Of a stretch of DNA of 64,000 nt, positions 1-9,700 are shown piece by piece. A program made the position numbers and the translations under genes. Source of the DNA: UBA1740 sp045587025 (GTDB lineage Bacteria > Bacillota > Clostridia > Oscillospirales > CAG-272); the NCBI GenBank assembly GCA_045587025.1, contig JAZNBK010000041.1:44546-108545 (forward strand). Reading direction: 5' to 3'. Below the pieces are notes generated by a model. That model made no database searches, had not been told where the DNA came from, and saw nothing but the letters and a program-made list of their open reading frames with translations. Numbering within the stretch: the stretch's first letter is position 1; each line of letters begins with the position of its first letter.

Positions 1-1672
1 CGTTGTAGCCCGCAAGTACACCTGCCTGCATAGCGCCCTGAATACCTGCATCAACCGCGGGGATATATTCCTTCGGAATAGCCCCGCCCGTAACGGCGTT
101 GATAAATTCATAGCCCTTGCCGGGTTCATTGGGTTCAAGCTTAATTTTAACGTGTCCGTACTGACCTTTACCACCGCTCTGACGAGCATACTTGGTATCT
201 TGTTCAACGGCCTTACGAATTGTTTCTTTGTAAGCAACCTGAGGATTACCGATATTTGCCTCTACCTTAAATTCACGGAGAAGTCTGTCTACGATAATTT
301 CAAGGTGGAGCTCACCCATACCTGCGATAATAGTCTGACCTGTTTCTTCATCCGTATAGGTTTTGAAGGTCGGGTCTTCTTCTGCAAGCTTAGAAAGCGC
401 GATACCCATCTTTTCCTGTCCCGCTTTTGTCTTCGGTTCAATTGCAACGCGAATAACGGGCTCAGGGAATACCATGGATTCCAAGATTATGGGGTGCTTT
501 TCATCACAGAAGGTGTCTCCTGTGGTAGTATTCTTAACACCTACGGCTGCCGCAATATCACCTGCATAGCAGCAGTCGATATCAACGCGGTCGTTAGCGT
601 GCATCTGAAGAATACGTCCAAAGCGCTCGTCTCTATCCTTGGTACAGTTGTAAACCGGACTTCCCTTTTCAATACTACCGGAATATACTCTGAAGAAGCA
701 GAGCTTTCCTACAAAGGGGTCGGTCATAATCTTGAACGCAAGAGCTGAGAAGGGTTCTTCGTCAGACGCCTTACGCTCGTCATCCTCGCCGGTCTTGGGA
801 TTTATACCCTTAATTGCGGGAATATCGATAGGAGAAGGCATATAATCAATAACTGCGTCAAGCAATTTCTGAACACCCTTATTCTTATACGATGTACCGC
901 AAACTACGGGGACGATTTTGTTATCAATGGTTGCCTGGCGAAGAGCTTTTTTCAATTCTTCAACTGTAATCTCTTCTCCATTGCAATATTTTTCGAAAAG
1001 CACTTCATCCGTTTCTGCGATTGATTCGATCATAGCGGAATGATATTCTTCTGCCAAATCCTTCATATCCTCCGGAATCGGCTCTACTCTCATATCTTTT
1101 CCCATATCGTCGTAGTAAACGTCTGCCTCCATGTTCATAAGGTCAACAATTCCGCGGAACGTGTTTTCCTTACCAATAGGCAACTCGATCGCTACTGCAT
1201 TAGCGTGAAGTCTTTCCTTCATCATCTTGATTACTCGATAAAAATCAGCACCGGTGATGTCCATCTTGTTGACATACGCCATTCTGGGTACCTTGTACTC
1301 ATTCGCCTGACGCCATACGGTCTCGGTCTGGGGCTCAACGCCTCCCTTTGCACAAAATACTGTAACGGCACCGTCAAGTACACGGAGAGATCTCTCAACC
1401 TCAACGGTAAAGTCAACGTGACCGGGGGTATCAATGATATTGATACGATTCTGCTTCCAATAACAAGTGGTAGCAGCGGAAGTAATGGTAATACCTCTCT
1501 CCTGTTCCTGCTCCATCCAGTCCATTGTTGCAGAACCTTCATGTGTTTCACCTATACGGTGAGTTTTACCGGTATAAAACAAGATACGTTCTGTCGTCGT
1601 GGTTTTACCGGCATCAATATGCGCCATGATACCGATATTACGAGTATTTTTAAGTGAATACTCTCTTGCCAT
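1..1672 (-). CDS. fusA: Elongation factor G (C-terminus beyond left edge)
   Basis: Translational GTPase that moves tRNAs and mRNA through the ribosome after peptide bond formation and works in ribosome recycling. The N-terminus starts at ATG 1672 behind an AAAGGAG Shine-Dalgarno and reads MAREYSLKNTRNIG, followed at once by the P-loop AHIDAGKTTTT, the switch I RGITI, the switch II DTPGH and the NKMD G4 motif. About 557 of roughly 690 residues are present; domains IV (partly) and V lie outside the window. It is the last gene seen of the rpsL-rpsG-fusA string, 33 bases after rpsG, so it is probably cotranscribed from the promoter ahead of rpsL. The call is secure; only the C-terminus is unseen. 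Confidence 0.97.
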   Translation of the reverse strand, partial: MAREYSLKNTRNIGIMAHIDAGKTTTTERILFYTGKTHRIGETHEGSATMDWMEQEQERGITITSAATTCYWKQNRINIIDTPGHVDFTVEVERSLRVLDGAVTVFCAKGGVEPQTETVWRQANEYKVPRMAYVNKMDITGADFYRVIKMMKERLHANAVAIELPIGKENTFRGIVDLMNMEADVYYDDMGKDMRVEPIPEDMKDLAEEYHSAMIESIAETDEVLFEKYCNGEEITVEELKKALRQATIDNKIVPVVCGTSYKNKGVQKLLDAVIDYMPSPIDIPAIKGINPKTGEDDERKASDEEPFSALAFKIMTDPFVGKLCFFRVYSGSIEKGSPVYNCTKDRDERFGRILQMHANDRVDIDCCYAGDIAAAVGVKNTTTGDTFCDEKHPIILESMVFPEPVIRVAIEPKTKAGQEKMGIALSKLAEEDPTFKTYTDEETGQTIIAGMGELHLEIIVDRLLREFKVEANIGNPQVAYKETIRKAVEQDTKYARQSGGKGQYGHVKIKLEPNEPGKGYEFINAVTGGAIPKEYIPAVDAGIQGAMQAGVLAGYN

Positions 1673-1705
1673 GTTTTTTCTCCTTTCCTGTTTTCAACCG
1701 ATATA

Positions 1706-2176
1706 TTAGAATTTATAGTGAGCAAACGCTCTGTTTGCTTCAGCCATACGATGAGTTTCTTCTTTCTTCTTGAAAGCGCCACCCATACCGGACTTAGCGT
1801 CGATTATCTCGCCCGCAAGTCTCTCAGCCATTGTCTTTTCGCCGCGTGTTCTCGCAAACATGGTTACCCAACGAAGACCGAGTGTCTGACGACGCTCAGC
1901 GCGTACTTCCATAGGAACCTGATAGTTTGAACCACCGATACGACGTGCCTTTACTTCCAACACAGGCATTACATTTTCAAGAGCTTCTGTAAATACTTCC
2001 AAAGGATTCTGCCCTACCTTAGCTTCTACTATTGCAAAAGCATCATATACAATCTTCTGGGCAACACCCTTCTTACCGTCATACATGATATTATTGATAA
2101 GCTTTGTTACAAGCTTGGAATTGTACAACGGATCCGGCAATACATCTCTTTTGGAAATCTGACCTCTTCTTGGCAC
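1706..2176 (-). CDS. rpsG: 30S ribosomal protein S7
   Basis: Primary 16S rRNA binding protein that organises the 30S head; 156 residues, the usual length. The start is taken as GTG 2176 (VPRRGQISKRDV), because AAGGAGG lies 9 bases upstream and S7 proteins begin at this PRRG motif. An upstream in-frame ATG at 2194 would place the Shine-Dalgarno inside the gene. The family signature LPDPLYNSKLVTKLIN is clear. It lies between rpsL and fusA. The 158-base rpsL-rpsG gap contains a CGAAAG-TTAG-CTTTCG hairpin (about 2220-2236), which could belong to an S7 autoregulatory site as known in E. coli, but that is inference. Confidence 0.97.
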   Translation of the reverse strand: MPRRGQISKRDVLPDPLYNSKLVTKLINNIMYDGKKGVAQKIVYDAFAIVEAKVGQNPLEVFTEALENVMPVLEVKARRIGGSNYQVPMEVRAERRQTLGLRWVTMFARTRGEKTMAERLAGEIIDAKSGMGGAFKKKEETHRMAEANRAFAHYKF

Positions 2177-2334
2177 TGTACTTCCCTCCTTCATTAAAAA
2201 TATGATATCTTAGGTACTCGAAAGCTAACTTTCGCAAGTGCTCGTCAGCGCAGTTCATAAATATAAACATTTATAATCACAGCACAAAAATGACGGCAAA
2301 TGCTTACCTCTCAACAATTAAGAGTGGTAGCTTA

Positions 2335-2748
2335 TTAGTTCTTTGGACGCTTTGCACCATACTTAGAACGTCCCTGCTTACGGTTTGCAACACCCTGTGC
2401 GTCAAGTGTACCACGAATAATGTGATAACGACAACCAGGCAAGTCACGAACACGTCCGCCTCTGATAAGGACAACCGAGTGTTCCTGCAAATTATGTCCG
2501 ATACCCGGAATGTAGGTCGTTGCTTCAAGTCCGTTTGTAAGTCTTACTCTGGCTATCTTACGAAGAGCAGAGTTCGGCTTTTTCGGGCTGGTTGTAGTAA
2601 CCTTTGTGCAAACGCCTCTCTTTTGTGGAGCACTTTGGTCAGTCGCTTTCTTCGTGAGACTGTTAAATCCCTTTTGAAGAACAGGTGCCTTGGACTTGTA
2701 ATCAAGTTTAGAACGGCCGTTTTTAACGAGCTGATTAAAGGTTGGCAT
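2335..2748 (-). CDS. rpsL: 30S ribosomal protein S12
   Basis: Decoding-centre protein of the 30S subunit, 137 residues. It has the hallmarks PQKRGVCT, TPKKPNSALRK-like (SPKKPNSALRK) and YIPGIGHNLQEHSVV. The second functional loop reads GGRVRDLPGCRY: residue 101 is Arg (codon CGT), where nearly all bacteria have Lys (GGRVKDLPG; Lys87/88 in E. coli numbering). The first loop lysine (PKKPNS) is retained, as is Asp102, the RimO methylthiolation site. Lys-to-Arg at this position is a classic streptomycin-resistance change, so intrinsic tolerance is predicted. It is the first gene of the rpsL-rpsG-fusA unit, with a consensus promoter about 125 bases upstream and an AAGGAGGAG Shine-Dalgarno. Confidence 0.98.
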   Translation of the reverse strand: MPTFNQLVKNGRSKLDYKSKAPVLQKGFNSLTKKATDQSAPQKRGVCTKVTTTSPKKPNSALRKIARVRLTNGLEATTYIPGIGHNLQEHSVVLIRGGRVRDLPGCRYHIIRGTLDAQGVANRKQGRSKYGAKRPKN

Positions 2749-2873
2749 GCTTCTCCTCCTTTTCTGTAATTATAATGCTTATATACAAACGCACCTCGCG
2801 GTGTGAGTATAACAATGTAAAATTTTTAACTAACCTACGAGAAAGCATAGTTATCCCATAGAAAATTCATTTA

Positions 2874-2902
2874 ATTATACCATTAATAACGGTGCTTGTC
2901 AA
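2874..2902 (-). promoter_or_regulatory. Sigma-A promoter of rpsL-rpsG-fusA
   Basis: On the minus strand TTGACA and TATAAT are separated by exactly 17 bases, a perfect consensus. It sits between the rpoC terminator and rpsL and leaves a leader of roughly 120 bases containing a small GCGA-loop hairpin (about 2791-2806). The 318-base gap between rpsL and rpoC holds only this promoter, the leader and the rpoC terminator, so the ribosomal-protein unit is transcribed separately from rpoBC. Confidence 0.88.
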
Positions 2903-2998
2903 TACTTTTTTAAAATTATATTCTTGTATTTTCTCCTTTTTTGCTTTTTTTATGCATTTTGACCTTCTTCTCTTCCGAGCCGTAATGGCGCTCGGCAC

Positions 2999-3037
2999 GC
3001 AAAAAAGAAATCCCGTCCGATTTTTCACGAACGGGAT
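2999..3037 (-). terminator. Intrinsic terminator after rpoC
   Basis: Minus-strand stem ATCCCGT...ACGGGAT with a 14-base loop, followed by a TTTCTTTTTT tract, 30 bases beyond the rpoC stop. It ends the rpoB-rpoC transcript before the rpsL promoter. Confidence 0.85.
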
Positions 3038-3066
3038 CTTAAAACCATAGAAATTACGTCATATCA

Positions 3067-6000
3067 TTACGCCTCAGCGCTAACGATTTCAACAGCTTCC
3101 TCTGTTTCATTTACTTCTTCGGCTTCTTCTATAATGTCGTATTTATCCTCAGCTGCGACAACGTCAATGTCGTGATAGCTTTCCAAACCGGTACCGGCAG
3201 GAATAAGCTTACCTATAATAACGTTTTCCTTCAAGCCGAGCAAGTGGTCAACCTTTCCTCTGATAGCTGCTTCGGTAAGAACCTTCGTGGTTTCCTGGAA
3301 CGAAGCGGCAGAAAGGAAGGATTCGGTAAGGAGCGACGCCTTTGTGATACCAAGAAGCACGGGAGTAAACTCAGCCAAGCGAAGCGTTCTCTCGCCTGCA
3401 TCTATTCTCGCCTGAATTGCTTCGTTTTCACTTCTCAATTCAAAAACATCAACCATAGTGCCTTCGAGGAGCCCCGTATCACCGGGATCTACTACCTTAA
3501 CCTTACGCGTCATCTGACGGGCAATAACTTCAACGTGTTTATCGTTGATTTCAACATCCTCGTTACGATAAACCTTCTGTACCTCACGGATAATATAATC
3601 GTAGGTTGCTTCCAGTCCAACCGTATTAAGAACGTCTGCAGGAGATAAATAACCCTCCGTCAACGCCTGACCTCTGAACACCTGAGCGCCGTCTTCAACT
3701 ATAATGCGCATACCGAAGGGAATCTCATAGATCGGCTCTTCGTCGTGTGCAAAATCAGGATTAGACACTCTTATTTTGCTTGTTTTGTTCTCGTTAATTA
3801 TATGCGCTATACCGTCAATTTCGGTAACCACAGCCGTTTTCTTAGGTCTGCGCGCCTCGAAAAGCTCCTCGATACGAGGGAGACCTTGAGTAATATCAGA
3901 TCCCGCGATACCACCTGTATGGAAGGTACGCATCGTAAGCTGAGTACCCGGCTCGCCGATAGACTGAGCGGCGATAACGCCTACTGCTTCTCCAACGCTT
4001 ACAAGCTTTCCTGAAGCAAGGTCTGCTCCGTAGCAGTGAGCGCAGACGCCGCGTTTTGCACGGCAACGAAGAATAGTTCTTACCTCAACCTGCTCTACGC
4101 CTGCTTTTTCAATGTTGGCAGCGTCGTCCTCGCTTATCATAGTATCAGCAGCAACGAGAACCTCGCCGGTCGTGGGATTCACAATATCCTCTATCGAATA
4201 TCTTCCCGCGATTCTGTCCTTGAGAGATTCAAGAACGTTCGGGCCGTTCATAATCTTGCTTACCTTGATACCTTCTCTTGAGCCACAGTCCTCTTCACGA
4301 ACGATAACGTCCTGAGAAACGTCAACAAGACGACGTGTAAGATAACCAGAGTCTGCCGTTCTAAGCGCCGTATCAGACAAACTCTTACGAGAACCCTTAG
4401 CTCCTATAAAGTACTCAAGCATCGTAAGACCTTCACGGAAGTTGGACTTAATCGGAATTTCAATCGTCTTACCGTTGGTTGCAAACATAAGTCCGCGCAT
4501 ACCTGCGAGCTGACGCATCTGCTTAATACTTCCTCGAGCACCTGACGTACAAATCATATTAATAGAGTTATACTTATCAAAGCCCTTGGTAAGATAATCT
4601 GTCAGTTTATTGGTAGTATCCTCCCAAACCTTAATAGCGCTGTTATAACGCTCGTCGTTTGAGAGCTCACCGTCGAGATACAATTCTGTAATATTATCAA
4701 TCTCATTCTCTGCCTGCGCAAGCAAGGTTTTCTTTTCGGGAGGAATGGTCATATCGTACACGGAGATAGAAATAGAGCTCTTTGTAGAATATTTATAACC
4801 CATCGCCTTGATATCGTCAAGAACTGCTGCGGCAGTAGCGAAGCCCTGGTTCTTGATAGTACGGTCTACTATCTGCTTTAATTCCTTACTGGTAGTTACA
4901 AAATCTACCTCAAGGTCAAATGCTTTTTCGGGATCCGTTCTATCAACGTATCCAAGATTTTGAGGAATTTTACTGTTGAAAATCAATCTACCGAGGGTAG
5001 CGTTGATTATCTTCGTTTTCTTTTCGCCGTCAATTTCTTTTTCAACTCTTACCTTGATAGGAGCGTGCAGGCCTATTTCATTATTTTCATAAGCCATAAC
5101 CGCCTCGTCAAAGTTGCGGAAGCACTTGCCCGCGCCCTTTTCATCCTCGCGCAAAAGCGTGAGATAATAGGAGCCAAGCACCATATCCTGTGAAGGTGTG
5201 GTAACGGCTTTTCCGTTAAGCGGCTTCAAAAGGTTATTCGCGGAAAGCATAAGGAATCTTGCCTCCGCCTGCGCTTCTGCAGAAAGCGGAACGTGAACAG
5301 GCATCTGGTCGCCGTCAAAGTCCGCGTTAAATGCAGAACATACCAAAGGATGAAGCTTTATCGCTCTTCCCTCTACGAGCACCGGCTCAAACGCCTGAAT
5401 AGAAAGACGGTGAAGCGTAGGCGCACGGTTAAGAAGCACGGGATGCTCGCGAATTACGTATTCGAGCGCGTCCCAAACCTCAGGAACTACCTTGTCTACC
5501 TTCTTCTTCGCTTCCTTAATTCCACTCGCTTTTTGCGTCTCAATCAAACGCTTCATAACGAAAGGTCTGAACAGCTCAAGCGCCATTTCCTTAGGCAAAC
5601 CGCACTGGAATATCTTGAGGTCAGGACCTACGACGATAACGGAACGGCCTGAATAGTCAACGCGCTTACCGAGAAGGTTCTGTCTAAATCTTCCCTGCTT
5701 ACCTCTGAGCATCTCGGAAAGAGATTTGAGGTTACGGTTGCTCGCGCCTGTTACCGCCTTTCCGTGACGGCCGTTATCAATCAGAGCGTCAACGAATTCC
5801 TGAAGCATTCTCTTCTCATTACGAATAATGATTTCAGGAGATTCAAGCTCAATCATTTTCTTCAAACGATTGTTTCTGTTAATAACTCTTCTATAAAGCT
5901 CGTTAAGGTCGGAAGCGGCAAATCTTCCGCCGTCGAGCTGAACCATAGGACGAATGTCGGGAGGAATGACCGGAATGGTATCCAAAATCATCCACTCGGG

Positions 6001-6663
6001 ACGGTTGCCCGATTTTCTGAATGCTTCAACTACCTCAAGACGCTTAATTATCTTGATTTTCTTTTGTCCGCTTGAAGTTACAAGCTCTTCCTTGAGCTCG
6101 GCGGCAAGCTTCTCAACGTCAATTTCCGCGAGCAATTCCTTAATTGCCTCAGCGCCCATACCTACGCGGAAATCGTTTTCATATTTCTCATAATTGCTAC
6201 GGTATTCAACCTCGGTAAGAAGCTGCTTCTTCTGAAGCGGAGTCGTACCGGGATCAAGAACGATATAGCTCGCAAAGTAAAGCACTCTCTCAAGAAGCTT
6301 CGGTGAAAGGTCGAGGATAAGTCCCATTCTTGAAGGAATGGCTCTGAAGTACCAGATGTGAGAAACGGGAGCTGCAAGCTCTATATGTCCCATTCTCTCA
6401 CGGCGCACCTTCTTGCTCGTAACCTCAACGCCGCACTTTTCACATACCTTACCCTTATATCGACGGCCTCTCTTATATTTTCCGCACAAGCATTCAAAAT
6501 CCTTCGTAGGACCAAAAATGGTTTCGCAGAAAAGACCGCCTTTTTCCGCTTTAAGCGTTCTGTAATTTATCGTTTCGGCCTTAGTAACCTCTCCGAATGA
6601 CCAACTTCTTATCATTTCGGGAGAAGCCAAGCCGATTTTTATGGAATCAAATTTTCTGTCCAT
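3067..6663 (-). CDS. rpoC: DNA-directed RNA polymerase subunit beta'
   Basis: Catalytic largest subunit of RNA polymerase, 1198 residues, the usual size for Bacillota. The N-terminal zinc ribbon (CLCGKYKRG...CEKCGV) lies near residues 60-80. The active-site loop NADFDGD is at 446-452, with three Mg-binding Asp. The bridge helix/trigger loop region includes GEPGTQLTMRTFHTGG, and the second zinc site is formed by the CRAKRGVCAHC cluster. The residue after QM in the catalytic loop is Pro455 (NADFDGDQMPVHVP), whereas the usual residue is Ala. Downstream of rpoB with a 76-base gap; no Shine-Dalgarno lies at normal spacing from ATG 6663 (see the hairpin entry). Start is fixed by MDRKFDSIKIGLASPE and an immediate upstream stop. 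Confidence 0.98.
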   Translation of the reverse strand: MDRKFDSIKIGLASPEMIRSWSFGEVTKAETINYRTLKAEKGGLFCETIFGPTKDFECLCGKYKRGRRYKGKVCEKCGVEVTSKKVRRERMGHIELAAPVSHIWYFRAIPSRMGLILDLSPKLLERVLYFASYIVLDPGTTPLQKKQLLTEVEYRSNYEKYENDFRVGMGAEAIKELLAEIDVEKLAAELKEELVTSSGQKKIKIIKRLEVVEAFRKSGNRPEWMILDTIPVIPPDIRPMVQLDGGRFAASDLNELYRRVINRNNRLKKMIELESPEIIIRNEKRMLQEFVDALIDNGRHGKAVTGASNRNLKSLSEMLRGKQGRFRQNLLGKRVDYSGRSVIVVGPDLKIFQCGLPKEMALELFRPFVMKRLIETQKASGIKEAKKKVDKVVPEVWDALEYVIREHPVLLNRAPTLHRLSIQAFEPVLVEGRAIKLHPLVCSAFNADFDGDQMPVHVPLSAEAQAEARFLMLSANNLLKPLNGKAVTTPSQDMVLGSYYLTLLREDEKGAGKCFRNFDEAVMAYENNEIGLHAPIKVRVEKEIDGEKKTKIINATLGRLIFNSKIPQNLGYVDRTDPEKAFDLEVDFVTTSKELKQIVDRTIKNQGFATAAAVLDDIKAMGYKYSTKSSISISVYDMTIPPEKKTLLAQAENEIDNITELYLDGELSNDERYNSAIKVWEDTTNKLTDYLTKGFDKYNSINMICTSGARGSIKQMRQLAGMRGLMFATNGKTIEIPIKSNFREGLTMLEYFIGAKGSRKSLSDTALRTADSGYLTRRLVDVSQDVIVREEDCGSREGIKVSKIMNGPNVLESLKDRIAGRYSIEDIVNPTTGEVLVAADTMISEDDAANIEKAGVEQVEVRTILRCRAKRGVCAHCYGADLASGKLVSVGEAVGVIAAQSIGEPGTQLTMRTFHTGGIAGSDITQGLPRIEELFEARRPKKTAVVTEIDGIAHIINENKTSKIRVSNPDFAHDEEPIYEIPFGMRIIVEDGAQVFRGQALTEGYLSPADVLNTVGLEATYDYIIREVQKVYRNEDVEINDKHVEVIARQMTRKVKVVDPGDTGLLEGTMVDVFELRSENEAIQARIDAGERTLRLAEFTPVLLGITKASLLTESFLSAASFQETTKVLTEAAIRGKVDHLLGLKENVIIGKLIPAGTGLESYHDIDVVAAEDKYDIIEEAEEVNETEEAVEIVSAEA

Positions 6664-6676
6664 GCTTTTATATCAC

Positions 6677-6706
6677 GCCGTCGCACAAGGACGGCTATCC
6701 CCTCTC
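6677..6706 (-). promoter_or_regulatory. Hairpin between Shine-Dalgarno and rpoC start
   Basis: The only good Shine-Dalgarno-like sequence, GAGAGGGG (6699-6706 on the minus strand), is 35 bases from the rpoC ATG. Between them is a 6-bp hairpin GCCGTC/GACGGC (6677-6695). If the hairpin folds, the effective gap falls to about 16 bases. This may tune RpoC translation relative to RpoB; that function is inference. Confidence 0.45.
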
Positions 6707-6739
6707 ATAAATTAATGGTTAATGAGTGAAGTGTTGCAA

Positions 6740-9700
6740 TTAAAGGATATCCTCGTCACTTTCCAAATCATCAGATGCTTCTTCAAAAACATCCTCATAG
6801 CTATCGTCGAACTCCTCGTCCTCCGAATAGTCATCTTCATCAGAAAGCTCATATTCTTCATCAACAGTTTCGCTACTGGAAATATTTTCGGTCTCTTCTA
6901 TAACGGGAAGCTCCGGCAAATCATCGTCGTCAACGAGCTGTGAAAGCTCAATTTCCTCGCCGTTTTCGTCAAGAACACGAACGTCGAGAGCGAGCGACTG
7001 CAATTCTTTTACCAAAACCTTGAAGGATTCGGGAATGCCCGGAGTAGGAATGTTTTGTCCCTTTACAATTGCTTCATAAGTCTTAACGCGTCCTGTGACG
7101 TCGTCACTCTTGACGGTAAGGATTTCCTGAAGCGTGTAAGCTGCTCCGTACGCTTCCAAAGCCCAAACTTCCATTTCTCCGAAACGCTGACCGCCGAACT
7201 GCGCTTTACCACCAAGCGGCTGCTGTGTTACGAGTGAGTACGGACCGTTTGAACGGGCGTGGATCTTATCATCTACCAAGTGATGAAGCTTGAGGTAATA
7301 CATGATACCAACGGTAACGGGGTTATCAAACGCATCTCCCGTTCTGCCGTCGTAAAGCGTCATCTTACCGTCTATAACCTTTACGTTGTTCTCTTTACGG
7401 AACGCATTGAGCTTTTCTTCATCCTGCTCAATTTCAGAGTCAACTCTCTGCAAATCTATATTTCCGTTTTCGTCTGTTACCTCAATAAAGAGAGCTTTAC
7501 CCTTTACGTTTTCTCCGTCGCGAATATCGCGCGCATAGCCCGCCTGACGTAAAAATTCTACGATGTCCTTCTCGTTTGCGCCGTCGAATACGGGAGTCAT
7601 AATCTTAACTCCGAGCTTCTTTGCGGCTAAGCCGAGGTGGACCTCAAGAACCTGTCCGATATTCATACGTGAAGGAACGCCAAGAGGATTAAGCACGATA
7701 TCAAGCGGTGTTCCGTCTGAAAGGAAAGGCATATCTTCAGGGGGAAGTATTCTCGAAACGACACCCTTATTACCGTGACGGCCTGCCATTTTGTCTCCGA
7801 CGGAAATCTTTCTCTTCTGCGCTATATATACGCGAACTACCTTATTTACACCGGGAGCGAGGTCGTCGGAATTTGAGCGGTCGAACACCTTTACGTCTAC
7901 GACGATACCCGATTCTCCGTGCGGCAAACGAAGCGAGGAGTCTCTTACCTCTCTTGCCTTTTCGCCGAATATTGCGCGGAGCAATCTTTCCTCAGGCGTC
8001 AATTCGGTTTCACCCTTAGGCGTAACCTTACCTACGAGGATGTCGCCTGCGCGTACCTCAGTACCTATCTTTACGATACCCTCTTCGTCCAAATCCTTCA
8101 ACGCATCGTCACCGACGTTAGGCACTTCGCGCGTGATTTCCTGCGGACCGAGCTTCGTATCTCTCGCCTCTACGGAATGTTCTTCTATATGAATGGACGT
8201 ATAAGTATCCTCACGGACTAATTTTTCATTCAAAAGGACTGCGTCCTCGTAGTTGTATCCTTCCCAGGTCATAAAGCCGATAAGGGCGTTTTTACCAAGG
8301 GAAATTTCACCGTTAGAGGTAGCGGGACCGTCCGCAATTACCTGTCCTTTTATAATCTGCTCTCCCTGTTTAACTATCGGGCGTTGATTTACACAAGTAC
8401 CCTGGTTAGAGCGTTTGAACTTAATGAGGTGGTACGTTTCCTTCTTTCCGCTATCGGTAAGAATGGTAATGCTGTCGGAATCAACACGCTCAACGACACC
8501 GCCCTCACGAGCAACGACAACGGCGCCTGAATCGACTGCCGCCTTGTATTCCATACCCGTCGCAATATAGGGCGAGTCGGTCATCATAAGCGGAACTGCC
8601 TGCTTCTGCATGTTTGAACCCATAAGAGCACGGGTGTTGTCGTCGTTTTCAAGGAAGGGTATCATTGCCGTAGCAACGGAAACTACCATTTTAGGAGAGG
8701 CGTCCATATAATCAATCTTGTTACGGTCAACCTCTATAATCTCGGATTTATCACGGGCAATAACGCGCTTGTTTACGAAGCAGCCGTTTTCGTCAAGCTC
8801 TTCGTTCGCCTGAGCTATGATATAGCTGTCCTCGATATCGGCAGTCATATATTCAATTTCAGACGTTACTCTGCCCGTCGCCTTGTCCACCTTACGATAA
8901 GGCGCCTCCAAAAATCCGTAGTCATTAATCTTTGCGTAAGTTGCAAGATAAGAAATAAGACCGATGTTAGGACCTTCAGGCGTCTCGATAGGACACATTC
9001 TTCCATAGTGGGTATAATGCACGTCACGAACGTCAAAGGAAGCGCGGTCACGTGACAAACCGCCGGGACCGAGAGCAGAAAGACGGCGCTTGTGTGTCAG
9101 CTCTGCCAACGGGTTGTTCTGGTCCATAAACTGAGACAAGGGTGAGGAGCCGAAGAATTCACGGATCGCAGTCGCAACGGGGCGAGTATTAATCAAATTC
9201 TGAGGAGTCATATCCTCGCTGTCGTGAACCGACATACGCTCCTTGATGTTCTTATCCATCTTGGACATACCGATACGCATCTGGTTCTGGAGAAGCTCTC
9301 CTACGCAACGCAAACGACGGTTGCCCAAATGGTCGATATCGTCAAACGAGCCAACGCCGTGCGTAAGGTTGAGCAAATAGTTGATAGATGAGAAAATATC
9401 ATCCTTAGTTATATGCTTAGGGCAAAGCTCGGCAATTCTTTCCTTCGCCATTGCCTTTATCTGCTCTTCATCGCCTTCTGCCGCCGATATAATATCGCAA
9501 AGGACGGAATATCTGACCTTTTCGTTAATACCGCAATCCTTGAGGTTGTAGCCGAGAACGTATTCCGGCTCGACGGTGCCGTTTGCAAATACCTTTACCT
9601 CTGCTCCGGCTTCATTATTTATATATACTTCGTTTACAGCGGAGTGTTCAATCTTTTCTGCCAGATCACGAGAGATAATATCTCCTGCGTCGGCGATAAG

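Noticed and set aside
1040..1657. Long plus-strand open frames across fusA, rpoC, rpoB and the lipoprotein genes
   Set aside because: They are antisense shadows of strongly conserved genes and show no protein family features or ribosome sites.
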